The translations under genes were made by a program, and so were the position numbers. Positions 27,842 to 37,550 of a stretch of DNA of 64,000 bases are shown here, piece after piece. Below the pieces are notes generated by a model. It was not told where the DNA came from and searched no databases. It saw nothing but the letters and a program-made list of their open reading frames with translations. Within the stretch, counting starts at the first letter, position 1; every line of letters starts with the position of its first letter. The DNA comes from Terrisporobacter mayombei. GTDB lineage: Bacteria > Bacillota > Clostridia > Peptostreptococcales > Peptostreptococcaceae. The stretch covers positions 530,975 to 594,974 of the forward strand of contig NZ_JAHZMP010000003.1 of assembly GCF_020748465.1 (NCBI RefSeq). The letters run 5' to 3'.

Positions 27842-29218
27842 CTATTTATTCTCATCTCTTTTTTCTTTTTGGGCTACCCAACCTTCTTTTATAACCTGTC
27901 TTTGTCTAGCAATAGCTAAAGCGCCTTCAGGTACATTGTCAGTTATAGTAGACCCTGTTGCAATATATCCTTTTTCTTCAACTGTAACTGGTGCAACTAA
28001 GTTCGAGTTAGAGCCTATAAATGCTCCATCTTTTACTATTGATTTGAATTTATTTTTTCCATCGTAATTTACAAATACTACCCCACATCCTATGTTAACA
28101 TCTTTGCCTACATGGGCATCTCCTATGTATGACAGATGTGATGCTTTTGAGTTATCTTCTATAGTTGCATTTTTAACTTCTACAAAGTCACCTATTTTCA
28201 CATGGTTTCCTATGTTACTTTTTGGTCTTAAATATGCATAAGGACCAACTGTAGTGTTTTCTCCTATAGTAGAATCTATTATTGTAGAGTTTTTAATTTC
28301 TGTGTTATTTCCTATAGTTGAGTTTGTTATAGAATTATTCATTCCTATAATACACTCATTACCTATCTTAGTTTTACCATGAAGCATAGATCCTGGATAT
28401 ACAATTGTATCTTGTCCTATTTCTACATCTGTTTCTATATAAGTAGATGCTGGGTCTATTATAGTAACTCCATTTAATAGGTGGAATTCATTTATTCTTT
28501 TTCTCATAAGAGTTTCCGCTTTAGATAATTCTAATCTAGAATTTACACCCATTAATTCCTCAATTGTAGAACCATTGAATGCTCCAACTTTAAACCCTTT
28601 ATCTCTTAATATTTTTATTGTGTCAGTTAAGTAATACTCTCCTTGAGCATTGTTGTTATCAAGTAAGTCTAGTGATTCTCTTAGCATCTTACCTTTGAAA
28701 CAGTAAATTCCAGAGTTAATTTCATTCACTGCTAATTCCTCAGCATTTCCATCTTTTTGCTCAACAATTTTTAGTAAATCACCATTTTTATCTCTTATTA
28801 TTCTTCCATATCCAGTTGGGTTCTCAACTTTCGTAGTTAAAACTGTAGCTGTATATTCATTTTCTATATGGTAATCAAATAATTTTTTTAGGGTTTCTTC
28901 TTTTATAAGAGGTGTGTCTCCACATAAAATAACTATTGTGTCTTCATCATTTATGTATTCTTTTGCCATTTTAACAGCATGACCTGTTCCTAGTTGCTCT
29001 GTTTGCATTGCAATCATAGTATCTTCTGGTAGTATATTTTTTACGATTTCTGATTCATGACCTAATATCGCTACTACGTCTTTAACACCAGATTTTTTTG
29101 ATACATCTATAATATGGTTAACCATTTCTTTTCCGCACACTTTATGAACAACCTTTGGATATTTTGACTTCATTCTTGTACCTTTTCCAGCAGCAAGAAT
29201 TATGGCTTTAAAGTTCAT
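27842..29218 (-). CDS. glmU: Bifunctional GlmU
   Basis: N-acetylglucosamine-1-phosphate uridyltransferase and glucosamine-1-phosphate acetyltransferase, giving UDP-GlcNAc for cell wall. The start is set at the ATG at 29218 (MNFKAIILAAGKGTRMKS..., 458 aa) with GGAGTG upstream; an in-frame ATG at 29236 has no site. The uridyltransferase domain covers 1-228. A left-handed beta-helix of hexapeptide repeats (for example IGNNTEIKNSTIID) runs from about 250 to 440 and carries the acetyltransferase. Confidence 0.97.
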   Translation of the reverse strand: MNFKAIILAAGKGTRMKSKYPKVVHKVCGKEMVNHIIDVSKKSGVKDVVAILGHESEIVKNILPEDTMIAMQTEQLGTGHAVKMAKEYINDEDTIVILCGDTPLIKEETLKKLFDYHIENEYTATVLTTKVENPTGYGRIIRDKNGDLLKIVEQKDGNAEELAVNEINSGIYCFKGKMLRESLDLLDNNNAQGEYYLTDTIKILRDKGFKVGAFNGSTIEELMGVNSRLELSKAETLMRKRINEFHLLNGVTIIDPASTYIETDVEIGQDTIVYPGSMLHGKTKIGNECIIGMNNSITNSTIGNNTEIKNSTIIDSTIGENTTVGPYAYLRPKSNIGNHVKIGDFVEVKNATIEDNSKASHLSYIGDAHVGKDVNIGCGVVFVNYDGKNKFKSIVKDGAFIGSNSNLVAPVTVEEKGYIATGSTITDNVPEGALAIARQRQVIKEGWVAQKEKRDENK

Positions 29219-29384
29219 ATTTTCACTCCATTTCAATAAAGTTTTTTATAATTGTTACTATTATGGTGTATTATTTGTTGAATAGTATATAATTCAATCG
29301 TATTATTGTCATATATAATATAGCATTCTTTTTATGAAATTACTAGGTTTTTGTATTTCTTTGCATTATCTTAGTATGCACAAA

Positions 29385-29421
29385 AATAGCAGCAACTATA
29401 ATTTAGTAGCTACTGCTATTT
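29385..29421 (-). terminator. Terminator after tyrS
   Basis: Arms at 29407-29421 and 29385-29399 pair over 15 bp with two G-U pairs around a 7-nt loop. The 148 bases between here and glmU hold no recognisable gene. Confidence 0.8.
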
Positions 29422-29430
29422 ACTATATCA

Positions 29431-30660
29431 TTATTTTATAACTACTTTTTGGAACTTTTTCTTTCCACGTTTTATAACTATACCATCACCAGATAAATCA
29501 TCTTTAGTGAATGTAGCTTTAAAGTCATCAACTTTTTCACCATCTACAGTTACTCCACCTTGTTCCACATTACGTCTACCTTCTGATCTAGTAGGAGCTA
29601 ATCCACCTTTAACTAATAATGATATTATATCTATACTTCCATCAGTTAAATCAGCATCAGTTAATTCTGTTGTAGGCATGTTATCATGTGCTGCTCCTGA
29701 GAATAAAGCTCTTGCACTTTCTTGTGATTTTGTAGCTTCTTCTTCACCATGAATTAATTTAGTTAATTCAAATGCTAAAACTTCTTTAGCTTGGTTTATT
29801 TTATTATCTTCCCATTTTTCCATAGCTTCTATTTCTTCTAATGGTAAGAATGTTAACATACGCATACATTTGAATACATCATCATCTCCAACATTTCTCC
29901 AGTATTGGTAGAATTCAAATGGAGAAGTTTTGTTTGGATCTAGCCATACTGCACCATTAGCTGTTTTACCCATTTTGTTTCCTTCTGAGTTAAGAAGTAA
30001 AGTTATAGTTAATGCATAAGCATTTTCTCCTAATTTACGTCTTATTAATTCTGTCCCAGCAAGCATATTACTCCATTGGTCATTTCCACCTAATTGCATT
30101 TGGCATCCGTATTTTTCGTATAAATGATAGAAGTCGAAAGCTTGCATTATCATGTAGTTGAATTCTAAGAAACTAAGTCCTCTCTCCATTCTGCTTTTGT
30201 AACATTCAAAGCTAAGCATTCTATTAACACTAAAATGAGTTCCCACTTCTCTTAATAATTCTACATAATTTAAATCTAATAACCAATCTGCATTGTTGAC
30301 TAATAAAGCTTTATCTTCACCAAATTCTATAAATTTACTCATTTGTTTTTTGAAGCATTCACAGTTGTAATTTATTTGTTCTGGAGTCATCATTTTTCTC
30401 ATATCAGTTCTTCCAGATGGATCCCCTACCATTGTAGTTCCTCCACCAACAAGTGCTATTGGCTTATTTCCTGCCATCTGTAATCTTTTCATTAAACATA
30501 GAGCCATAAAATGTCCTACATGTAAACTATCTGCAGTTGCATCGAACCCTATATAGAATACTGCTTTACCTGCGTTTATAAGTTCTTTTAATTCATCTTC
30601 ATCTGTTACTTGAGCAACTAATCCTCTAGCAACTAATTCATCGTAAGTCGTCATTGACAT
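29431..30660 (-). CDS. tyrS: Tyrosyl-tRNA synthetase
   Basis: Charges tRNA-Tyr. The 409-aa class I enzyme has the HIGH-like HVGH at about 47-50 (DSLHVGHF), the Tyr-binding [10 protein letters not shown] region near 193-202, the KMSKS-like KMGKT near 231-235, and a C-terminal S4 RNA-binding domain ([18 protein letters not shown]) from about 340. AAAGGAGAGG precedes the ATG. Expression is under a tyrosine T-box leader directly upstream. Confidence 0.97.
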   Translation of the reverse strand: MSMTTYDELVARGLVAQVTDEDELKELINAGKAVFYIGFDATADSLHVGHFMALCLMKRLQMAGNKPIALVGGGTTMVGDPSGRTDMRKMMTPEQINYNCECFKKQMSKFIEFGEDKALLVNNADWLLDLNYVELLREVGTHFSVNRMLSFECYKSRMERGLSFLEFNYMIMQAFDFYHLYEKYGCQMQLGGNDQWSNMLAGTELIRRKLGENAYALTITLLLNSEGNKMGKTANGAVWLDPNKTSPFEFYQYWRNVGDDDVFKCMRMLTFLPLEEIEAMEKWEDNKINQAKEVLAFELTKLIHGEEEATKSQESARALFSGAAHDNMPTTELTDADLTDGSIDIISLLVKGGLAPTRSEGRRNVEQGGVTVDGEKVDDFKATFTKDDLSGDGIVIKRGKKKFQKVVIK

Positions 30661-30720
30661 AGTGTTCCTCTCCTTTATAATTATATTTTAAAAATCAATT
30701 TTATAATTTGTTATAATAAA

Positions 30721-30985
30721 AAAAGCCCTCGTCCTTAAAAAGGACGAGAGCATATCTCGCGTTACCACCTTCATTTATAAACAATTCACACTGCTTATCT
30801 CAGTTAGTATCTAAATAAATACTATGACACTATAACGTGTGTCAAATTCGTCACAGCCTACTCAATATTTTTCTTTCGGTGTGAAGCTCAAAGATGTATT
30901 CATAATTAATTGTATATGCACCTCTCATCAACCGGTAACTTTCTGTTTATCTTCATTAATTACTACTTGTTCTTATCATAGCTTT
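30721..30985 (-). promoter_or_regulatory. T-box riboswitch, tyrosine specific, upstream of tyrS
   Basis: The T-box GGTGGTAACGCG lies at 30769-30758 and precedes a terminator stem GCTCTCGTCC/GGACGAGGGC (30751-30725) with a T-run. In stem I the GATGAGAGG segment and the specifier loop GAATACAT are visible; the UAC at 30898-30896 is a Tyr codon. Uncharged tRNA-Tyr would bind and favour the antiterminator. The 3' terminator is complete. Confidence 0.93.
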
Positions 30986-31164
30986 TATATAAAACTAATT
31001 TTCATATTTATATCTTATGATATTATCATAATTTTATTTCATGTTTTTGTCAACATTTCTTCAAATCTAATAATATTTTTTATTATCTTCATTTAGATAT
31101 TTTTATTATTAGCCATAAAATAAAAATAATACATTATTATCTTAATAATTCAAAATTTTTCATT
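30986..31164. other. AT-rich gap between spoVG and the tyrS leader
   Basis: About 180 bases of very AT-rich DNA between the T-box leader and the spoVG terminator. It should contain the tyrS promoter; I see no gene or repeat in it. Confidence 0.5.
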
Positions 31165-31189
31165 AAAAAAGAGCCGATTAAGTCGACTC
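31165..31189 (-). terminator. Terminator after spoVG
   Basis: GAGTCGA/TCGGCTC stem with one G-U, 5-nt loop, then a run of six T on the minus strand. Confidence 0.82.
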
Positions 31190-31232
31190 GTTTATTTATT
31201 GCAAATTTTTAAAATATTCCCATTTTATTTAA

Positions 31233-31511
31233 TTATTCTGCAGCAACTTCCAGTTGAGCTAATGCTTCTTCATATGCCTTTAAAACAGCATTCTCTAAAA
31301 CTTGTCTCATTTCTGCATTTATTGGATGAGCGATATCTCTAAAGTTACCTTCTCCAACTTTTCTACTCGGCATAGCTATGAATAGTCCATTTTGACCTTC
31401 GATAACTTTTATGTCGTGTACTACGAATAAATTATCAAAAGTTATTGAAACTATACATTTCATTTTCCCCTCATCAGTAATTTTTCTTACTCTTACGTCA
31501 GTTATGTTCAT
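31233..31511 (-). CDS. spoVG: SpoVG regulatory protein
   Basis: 92-aa nucleic-acid-binding regulator that affects sporulation and septation in Bacillus and RNA-level control in other Firmicutes. The [11 protein letters not shown] start, the [10 protein letters not shown] segment (30-39) and [10 protein letters not shown] (44-53) are highly conserved. It ends with a short acidic tail. A GGGGGA ribosome site is upstream. purR lies upstream, as in Bacillus and Clostridia (purR-spoVG-glmU-prs). Confidence 0.97.
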   Translation of the reverse strand: MNITDVRVRKITDEGKMKCIVSITFDNLFVVHDIKVIEGQNGLFIAMPSRKVGEGNFRDIAHPINAEMRQVLENAVLKAYEEALAQLEVAAE

Positions 31512-31676
31512 ACCTCAATATCCCCCTTTGTGATTTTGACAAAATACAATTTACCCAATATAATTATAAACTGTTTGGTAAATAATTCTATACTTTTTAA
31601 CAAATTCCTTTAATTTTTCAGAGTTTTTTTTATTTTTTATTCATAAAAATAATTATACAGCTTGAATTAGTTAGAA

Positions 31677-32555
31677 TTACTCAGCAATTTCATCATCATC
31701 TACATTGTCTAAAGTATCATCCACAACGTCTTCTGTTCTATATTCATCTTTAAAAGTTTTTAAATTTGGCTTAACAACTATTTCATTTTCTCTTGTATCT
31801 ATTTCTATTAAAGATATATAATCTTCAACTAATTTATTCTCTGGTGTAGATGTTGTTATGAATACACCCGTTCCTATTACTTCTGCACCAAATTCATTCA
31901 TAAGTTGAGTCATGCCTTTTATTGTTCCTCCACCTCTCATAAAGTCATCTATAAGAATAACTTTACTTCCTGACTTGATAGCTTTTCTTGGTAAACTCAT
32001 ACTTTCTACTTTTGAATTGTCTCCTGTAACATAAGTCATACTTAATGTTGGTCCTTCTGAAACCTTTATGTCTTTTCTTATTATGACTAATGGCAAATTC
32101 ATAGCTTTTGCAGTCATAAGAGCCATAGGTATTCCCTTTGTTTCCATAGTAACTACATAATCCGCTTCAGAGTAATCTATATTTGAAGCAAATATCTTTC
32201 CTATTTTAGCTACAACTGTTGGATTATATATTAAATCTATTAAATATAGAAATCTTCCTGATAAAATTCTATCTTGCGAACTTATTTTTTCACATAATTC
32301 CATTAGGAAGTTTTGATTTTCTTGTATTGATGTTTTAGGTATGTATTTTACTCCACCAGCCGCTCCAGAAATTGTTATAACCTTACCTAATTGTAATTTT
32401 TCGAATACATTTTTTACAACTAATAAATCTTCACTAATTGTAGACTTGGCAGCGTTAAATGTTTCTGTGAAATAGCTTAATGTATAAATTTTATTTGGGT
32501 TGTCAGATAATATCTTGACTATAGCACCAATTCTTTCCGTTCTCTTAAACTTCAT
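31677..32555 (-). CDS. purR: Purine operon repressor PurR
   Basis: Represses purine genes; PRPP relieves DNA binding. The 292-aa protein has a winged-helix N-terminus (ERIGAIVKILSDNP, about 7-20) and a phosphoribosyltransferase-like domain with the PRPP loop ILIDDFMRGGGT near 198-209. Unlike B. subtilis PurR it carries an acidic tail after about residue 268 (EDVVDDTLDNVDDDEIAE). Whether that tail affects DNA binding is unknown. AGGAGG precedes the ATG. Confidence 0.95.
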   Translation of the reverse strand: MKFKRTERIGAIVKILSDNPNKIYTLSYFTETFNAAKSTISEDLLVVKNVFEKLQLGKVITISGAAGGVKYIPKTSIQENQNFLMELCEKISSQDRILSGRFLYLIDLIYNPTVVAKIGKIFASNIDYSEADYVVTMETKGIPMALMTAKAMNLPLVIIRKDIKVSEGPTLSMTYVTGDNSKVESMSLPRKAIKSGSKVILIDDFMRGGGTIKGMTQLMNEFGAEVIGTGVFITTSTPENKLVEDYISLIEIDTRENEIVVKPNLKTFKDEYRTEDVVDDTLDNVDDDEIAE

Positions 32556-32790
32556 TGTTTCAGTAACCTCCTACAATTACAACATTTATGGTATAAAGTA
32601 AATAATGCATAAGATTTTATTGTATGATATAATATTAGTTATGTTTCATATATTATGAAAAAATAAATAAACTATAATATATGAATTAGTATATGCATAT
32701 GATACTTAAAATATTGAACATTATTTAATTATACCACAAAAATTGTTCTTATTCATAGAAATAAATTAAATGAAAGGTGGTTTTATTATT
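32556..32790. other. Divergent promoter region purR / murC
   Basis: 235 bases between divergent starts. It contains several AT-rich hexamers that could serve as -10 boxes for both genes (for example TATAAT in TGATATAATATTAG near 32625-32638). I could not identify a PurR box with confidence. Confidence 0.45.
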
Positions 32791-34149
32791 ATGAAGATAC
32801 ACTTCATCGGCATAGGCGGAATAAGTATGAGTGCTTTAGCTGAAATATGCCTTAATAAAGGCTACGAAGTTTCAGGCTCAGACATGAATAAATCTTCAAT
32901 GACAGAGAAACTTCAAGCACAAGGTGCAAAAATTTATATTGGCCAAAAAAAAGAGAACATTGTTGATGGATTGGACATGGTAGTTTACACTGCTGCTATA
33001 CACACAGACAATGAAGAACTTATGGCTGCAAAAGACAAAAACATACTAACAATAAACAGAGCTGCATTTTTAGGACAAATAATGAGAGAGTACAAAAACT
33101 CAATAGCAGTTTCGGGTACTCATGGAAAAACTACAACTACTTCTATATTATCGACTATATTTGATTCAACTAACTTAGATCCAACAATCTTAGTTGGTGG
33201 TAACTTAAAATCGATTGGTGGTAATGTAAAAATAGGTAACTCTCAAAACTTCATAACAGAAGCTTGCGAGTATACAGATAGTTTTTTAAATTTTAACCCT
33301 AAAATAGCAATCGTTTTAAATATAGAGGAAGATCATCTTGATTATTTTTCTGGAATAGAAGAAATTAAAGCTTCATTTAATAAATTCGGAAAATTATTAC
33401 CTAAAGATGGTCACTTTGTAATAAATGGTGATAGCCCTAATACAGACGGAATACTACATGATGTCAAAGCTAATGTAATCAAGTATGGTAAAGAAGCTTC
33501 AAATGATGCTATCATAAAAAATATTCATTTTAATGATAGTGGATTTGGATCATTTGATTTAACTTACTTTGGAAAAGATTTAGGTACATTCCAATTATCT
33601 GTTCCTGGTGTACACAACATTTACAATGCTGCTTCTGCCATAATAGTTTCTTTAGTTTCTGGAATAAGTGTAGAAGACATAAAAGATAGCATTATTAAAT
33701 ACACAGGTGTTGGAAGAAGATTTGAAATTAAAGGTACTTTTAACGATGCTTTAATAGTTGATGACTATGCTCATCACCCAACAGAATTAAAAGCAACTTT
33801 AGCTGCTGCTAAAAAACTAAAAAAATCTACTTTATGGTGTGTATTCCAACCTCATACTTACAGTAGAACAAAATCTCTTTTCAATGAATTTGGAGAAGCA
33901 TTCTACTCTGCAGACAAAGTTATAATAACTGATATCTACGCTGCTAGGGAAGATGATCCAGGAGATATTCATTCTAAGGACTTAGTTGAAAAACTATACC
34001 ATAACAATGTGGATGCTATATATATCAGCAAATTCGAAGATATTGTTGATTATCTGAAAGCTAATATGCAACCTAACGATTTACTAATAACTGCTGGTGC
34101 AGGTCCTGTTTATCATGTTGGTGAATTATTACTTGAAGAAAGTAAATAA
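32791..34149 (+). CDS. murC: UDP-N-acetylmuramate-L-alanine ligase
   Basis: Adds L-Ala to UDP-MurNAc in peptidoglycan precursor synthesis. The start is set at the ATG at 32791 ([13 protein letters not shown]..., 452 aa) with AAAGGTGG 10 bases upstream; the in-frame ATG at 32770 has no ribosome site. The Rossmann-like GIGGISMS is at 7-14, the ATP loop SGTHGKTTT near 108-116, and the HHPTE motif near 324-328. It is the first plus-strand gene in the window and stands alone. Confidence 0.97.
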   Translation: MKIHFIGIGGISMSALAEICLNKGYEVSGSDMNKSSMTEKLQAQGAKIYIGQKKENIVDGLDMVVYTAAIHTDNEELMAAKDKNILTINRAAFLGQIMREYKNSIAVSGTHGKTTTTSILSTIFDSTNLDPTILVGGNLKSIGGNVKIGNSQNFITEACEYTDSFLNFNPKIAIVLNIEEDHLDYFSGIEEIKASFNKFGKLLPKDGHFVINGDSPNTDGILHDVKANVIKYGKEASNDAIIKNIHFNDSGFGSFDLTYFGKDLGTFQLSVPGVHNIYNAASAIIVSLVSGISVEDIKDSIIKYTGVGRRFEIKGTFNDALIVDDYAHHPTELKATLAAAKKLKKSTLWCVFQPHTYSRTKSLFNEFGEAFYSADKVIITDIYAAREDDPGDIHSKDLVEKLYHNNVDAIYISKFEDIVDYLKANMQPNDLLITAGAGPVYHVGELLLEESK

Positions 34150-34153
34150 TAAC

Positions 34154-34195
34154 AAAAAAGTAGAAAATTTGATAAATCAAATTTTCTACTTTTTT
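34154..34195. terminator. Bidirectional terminator between murC and the convergent gene
   Basis: Arms 34154-34172 and 34177-34195 are exact inverses (19 bp) around TAAA, with A-run and T-run flanks, serving both converging transcripts. Confidence 0.92.
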
Positions 34196-34983
34196 TATTT
34201 AGATAATTTAAAAACTTCATCTTTAATATAATCATATAAAGCTGTATGCACTTCGTAATAAGAATTTAAATCTTTAGATTCTATTTTTACGTAATTAGCT
34301 CCCATAACTTCAACTTTTGCTTCATAATTATCAGCTTTGATTTCAATTACAAAATTATACTCACTTCTTTCCTTACTCTTTTCTGGTTGTACTTTACCAA
34401 CCACTCTTTTCGCAGCCATTGTATTTGCTAAATCATCATATTTCCACTTACTTAAATTCTTTGTTGTATCTTTATAAGTTATCTTAACTTCTTTCCACGT
34501 TTTATATTGCTTTATAAAATCAAAAGATGTATAGATACTCTTATCTAATATTTTTTTAAATTCGTCTTTAGATGCTACAGGAATTTTATAATACTCTTCT
34601 TCATTGACTGTATAAATTCTTATTACATCTAAATTTGTTGAAAACTTTAGTCCGTCATCTGAATATCCTTCATAAGTAGACTCATAAGATGCTGGTTTTC
34701 TTATTTTGCTAATATCCTCAAAAGAGTATCTTAACTCTTCTAATAATTGCTCATCAACTCTAACATCTGATACAGTACCATCAGATAAATAGATCTTATC
34801 TTTTTCCTCTAACTGTTTAAGTAAGGATCTATTGTCTTCAGGCTCTTCTATTTTCACTGCATTGTCTTTACTACTATTGTCTTTATTAGAGAAAAGAGTA
34901 AACGATATAATATATACACCAAAAAATAGTATAATAGCTGCAACTAAGAACACTGATTTTTTTATTTTTCTTTTTCTGGCCAT
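34195..34983 (-). CDS. Membrane-anchored protein of unknown function (262 aa)
   Basis: I do not recognise the family. A basic N-terminus (MARKRKIKK) is followed by one transmembrane helix at about 11-30, then a polar extracytoplasmic domain rich in Lys, Glu and Tyr with predicted mixed alpha/beta character and no cysteines. That suggests an exported, anchored domain. It stands alone: a bidirectional terminator ends it, and the upstream neighbour is 140 bp away. The ribosome site before the ATG is a GGGGG stretch. Confidence 0.7.
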   Translation of the reverse strand: MARKRKIKKSVFLVAAIILFFGVYIISFTLFSNKDNSSKDNAVKIEEPEDNRSLLKQLEEKDKIYLSDGTVSDVRVDEQLLEELRYSFEDISKIRKPASYESTYEGYSDDGLKFSTNLDVIRIYTVNEEEYYKIPVASKDEFKKILDKSIYTSFDFIKQYKTWKEVKITYKDTTKNLSKWKYDDLANTMAAKRVVGKVQPEKSKERSEYNFVIEIKADNYEAKVEVMGANYVKIESKDLNSYYEVHTALYDYIKDEVFKLSK

Positions 34984-35124
34984 GTCTTACCCCCGGTTAA
35001 ATGTTTTATATAACTATTATATAACGTTTTGTTGTTAATTTTAAGATTAATTTATTTTAAATAGTTCTTTTCCTTACAGCTCACTTACTATTTCATGTGT
35101 ATTATATCATATAAACCGTTTATT

Positions 35125-36375
35125 TTATTTAACTATTCGTCTTGCTTTACAATCAACAAAACATAACCAGTAGCCTAAAGAATTATTTCTATTATCACAT
35201 GCTTGATATCTTGTAAATCCTGTATTTCCCTTATCTGGCTGTTCATTTTTTCTTCCTGGTACTGCATAAATGTAATATTGTCTCTTATTATATTCATCAT
35301 ATTGTACTCCAAATAAGTAGTGTCTGTATTTATAAGACTGCATTATAGCATCGCTGTACATAGTATAGTTTAAAGAATTAACATAACCTAAGTATGGCAT
35401 TGTATAACCACATAAAGTTGTTGGATTAATTTCTATTTTCCACCATCTAGTACTATCAATATAATCTGCCACAAAAGGTTTTACTTCTCTAAAATATTTT
35501 AAACCTTTTTTAATTTGTCTTGGCATTAATAATGTACTAGCCGTTTTAGTTGGTTCTGTTTTAGTTTTTACTGTTTCATAAGCATTTTTTGTGTATTGCT
35601 TTTCTAAAACAGATTTCGCTTTGTTTATTTTCTTTTCAATATAGTCATCATCTCTACTTTTAGTGTTTTTCTTTTCTGGCACTTTTGATTGTATATTAGG
35701 CTGAACTTCCTCATATTCTTCATCCTCTACTTCTTCGTATTCATATTCATCTTCTTCAATTTCTTCGTAAATAACTTCCTCGTATTCATATTCATTACCT
35801 CTTATATCATCTTCTTCAACATATTCGATCTCTTCATATTCCTCGTATTCTTCATATTCATCGTATTCTTCATACTCTTCTCTATCTATATCTTCATCAT
35901 CAACATATTCTTCATCTATAACATCATCTACCTCAACATATTCTACTTCTTCGTATTCATACTCATCATCATCTACTTCTTCAAACTCATATTGTGGAGG
36001 AAATAATATTTCTTCAAAGTTTTCTATTTTGCTCCCCTTAAAACCTATAAGTGGGACTGCTCTATCTTGTATAACTGCTATTCCTTTTATGTCTATATCC
36101 TCATCACCCATATCTAGGCTAAACTCACCTTTTCCTTGACTATTAACATTAAAGTTACCTAAATCTATGGTTTCGTAGTCACTTCTTATTGCTACTACTG
36201 TATAACCTTCACTTACACTTTTCAGATTTTCAGCATACAAAGCTATAACTGATTTCTCATCAGTGACTTCAATTTTTGCAAAAGCCTTTGGCGATACCTT
36301 ATCTTTAAATCTATAGTTCATGTCTTTCGCTTCTAGCATGATGTAATCTCTTTTAAACTTTCTTTTGGTAGCCAT
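35125..36375 (-). CDS. Glu/Tyr-rich repeat protein with two flanking domains (416 aa)
   Basis: Not recognised as a named family. The start is set at the ATG at 36375 with GGGGTGAG upstream. Residues 1-127 look folded (beta-rich, YTVVAIRSDYETIDLG). Residues about 128-224 are almost only Glu, Asp, Tyr and Val, including tandem EEY units. A basic linker follows, then a C-terminal domain from about 300 (WWKIEINP, LCGYTMPYLG, YWLCFVDC) with five cysteines in total. No signal peptide is seen. A spore or surface structural role is conceivable but unproven. Confidence 0.7.
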   Translation of the reverse strand: MATKRKFKRDYIMLEAKDMNYRFKDKVSPKAFAKIEVTDEKSVIALYAENLKSVSEGYTVVAIRSDYETIDLGNFNVNSQGKGEFSLDMGDEDIDIKGIAVIQDRAVPLIGFKGSKIENFEEILFPPQYEFEEVDDDEYEYEEVEYVEVDDVIDEEYVDDEDIDREEYEEYDEYEEYEEYEEIEYVEEDDIRGNEYEYEEVIYEEIEEDEYEYEEVEDEEYEEVQPNIQSKVPEKKNTKSRDDDYIEKKINKAKSVLEKQYTKNAYETVKTKTEPTKTASTLLMPRQIKKGLKYFREVKPFVADYIDSTRWWKIEINPTTLCGYTMPYLGYVNSLNYTMYSDAIMQSYKYRHYLFGVQYDEYNKRQYYIYAVPGRKNEQPDKGNTGFTRYQACDNRNNSLGYWLCFVDCKARRIVK

Positions 36376-36453
36376 CAGTTTCTCACCCCTTAACATAATC
36401 TCTCAAGAAATTATATGTAATAACTTATTTATTAAGTACTATGAAAATCTAAA

Positions 36454-36489
36454 ATAAAAAAGCCCAGTATGTAAGGCATACTAAGCTTT
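36454..36489 (-). terminator. Terminator after the PadR/DUF2812 operon
   Basis: AAAGCTTAGTATG and CATACTGGGCTTT pair over 13 bp with two G-U pairs around 5 nt, then a T-run on the minus strand. Confidence 0.85.
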
Positions 36490-36501
36490 TTGACCCATAA
36501 T

Positions 36502-37047
36502 TTAATTTTCTATTTTCTTATATGCTATGACTGCACAAATTATAAATGGAATTAAAATACCAATTCCTGCACCAACACCTGAAGAAAGGACGATTTTTAG
36601 TCCTCTTAATGTATTAGAACCATTGTTTAACATTGATATGAAACCAATTCCTAATATACATGCCAATATTAATACTACTGTTCCTATTATAGATTTCTTC
36701 ATTAATTTATATTGTTTTTCATATTTTAAGCTCAATGTTTCCTTATCTGTATAAATAGGCTTCGTTCCTTTTGGCGCTTTGAAAAAATGATATCCCTCAT
36801 AGGAACAAATATATTCCCAATCACTATTTTCAAATAAAGATATATATTCATTCCAATCATCTTTATCTTCGTTATAATCAACACAATATTCTATATCTTC
36901 TGGTTCACTTTTTATAAGTTTATATGATAATTTTTCAAAAGATTCTAACATCCAACCTTCTTTAGCTAACTTACTCAGCTTCTTCATATCTTTTTCTTCA
37001 GATAAAAGCAAACCACCACTTGGTACATACTTTATATTTTTCGCCAT
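36502..37047 (-). CDS. DUF2812 membrane protein
   Basis: 181-aa protein with an N-terminal DUF2812-type soluble domain (EEKDMKKLSKLAKEGWMLES, then W-Y pattern SDWEYICSYEGYHFFKAP) and two hydrophobic segments at about 119-140 and 150-175. It starts 3 bases after the PadR gene, so the two are one operon. PadR-DUF2812 pairs are frequent in Firmicutes and often act as a stress-responsive unit. The function of the membrane partner is unknown. Confidence 0.8.
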   Translation of the reverse strand: MAKNIKYVPSGGLLLSEEKDMKKLSKLAKEGWMLESFEKLSYKLIKSEPEDIEYCVDYNEDKDDWNEYISLFENSDWEYICSYEGYHFFKAPKGTKPIYTDKETLSLKYEKQYKLMKKSIIGTVVLILACILGIGFISMLNNGSNTLRGLKIVLSSGVGAGIGILIPFIICAVIAYKKIEN

Positions 37048-37049
37048 AT

Positions 37050-37394
37050 TTATTCCACTCCTCCTATTCTTTCAAAAGCTTTAACACCATAAAGTGCCAT
37101 TTTATATCTTCTCTCTTGTTCTTTCCTTATAACCATGTTTCCTTTGTCAGTTAACTTATAAATTTTCTTTCTTGCTTCTTCTCCCGCTAAACTTATATAA
37201 TCCTGAGCTTGCATCTTTTTTAGCATAGTGTACATAGTTGCAGGACCTATTGAAACTTCACCTTCAGTTAAATCTTCTATGTATTTTGATATTCCATATC
37301 CATGCATAGGTACTAGCAATGCTAATAATATATAATATCCTGGTTCTGTTAATTGTTCTTCTTGTAAAGAATTATTTCTACTAATTTTAACCAC
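37050..37394 (-). CDS. PadR family transcriptional regulator
   Basis: 114-aa winged-helix repressor with the PadR core: LLALLVPMHGYGISKYIEDL (24-43), SIGPATMYTMLKKM (48-61) and the wing. The start is GTG at 37394 with AAAGG upstream; ATG codons nearby are not in frame with a site. The upstream region has ATGT/ACAT dyads typical of PadR operators, so autoregulation is likely. The ligand cannot be read. Confidence 0.9.
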   Translation of the reverse strand: MVKISRNNSLQEEQLTEPGYYILLALLVPMHGYGISKYIEDLTEGEVSIGPATMYTMLKKMQAQDYISLAGEEARKKIYKLTDKGNMVIRKEQERRYKMALYGVKAFERIGGVE

Positions 37395-37419
37395 CTTCTG
37401 CCTTTTATATCTTTTTCAG

Positions 37420-37478
37420 ATGTATCCATTTTAGATATACATATATCTATTTGTAATATATCATAAATGGATATATGT
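37420..37478. promoter_or_regulatory. Probable PadR operator region
   Basis: A 14-bp inverted repeat with one mismatch (arms 37439-37452 and 37465-37478, ending in ACAT/ATGT) and a second ATGTAT/ATACAT dyad (37420-37442) lie just upstream of the PadR gene. PadR-family repressors are known to bind ATGT-N8-ACAT-like dyads. Confidence 0.6.
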
Positions 37479-37512
37479 GTAAACTGTTATTTTCTATTTT
37501 ATTTTTAATATC

Positions 37513-37538
37513 AAAAAAGCTAGTCCTCAGACTAGCTT
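37513..37538 (-). terminator. Terminator after rsmA
   Basis: Perfect 9-bp stem AAGCTAGTC/GACTAGCTT, 4-nt loop, T-run on the minus strand. Confidence 0.88.
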
Positions 37539-37550
37539 ATAATCAATTAC

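Noticed and set aside
35689..36006. A 105-codon plus-strand frame rich in Phe and Ile, looking like a membrane protein.
   Set aside because: It is the antisense of the Glu/Tyr repeat; reading GAA/TAT codons backwards gives Phe/Ile-rich sequence. No ribosome site, and the opposite strand has the better gene.
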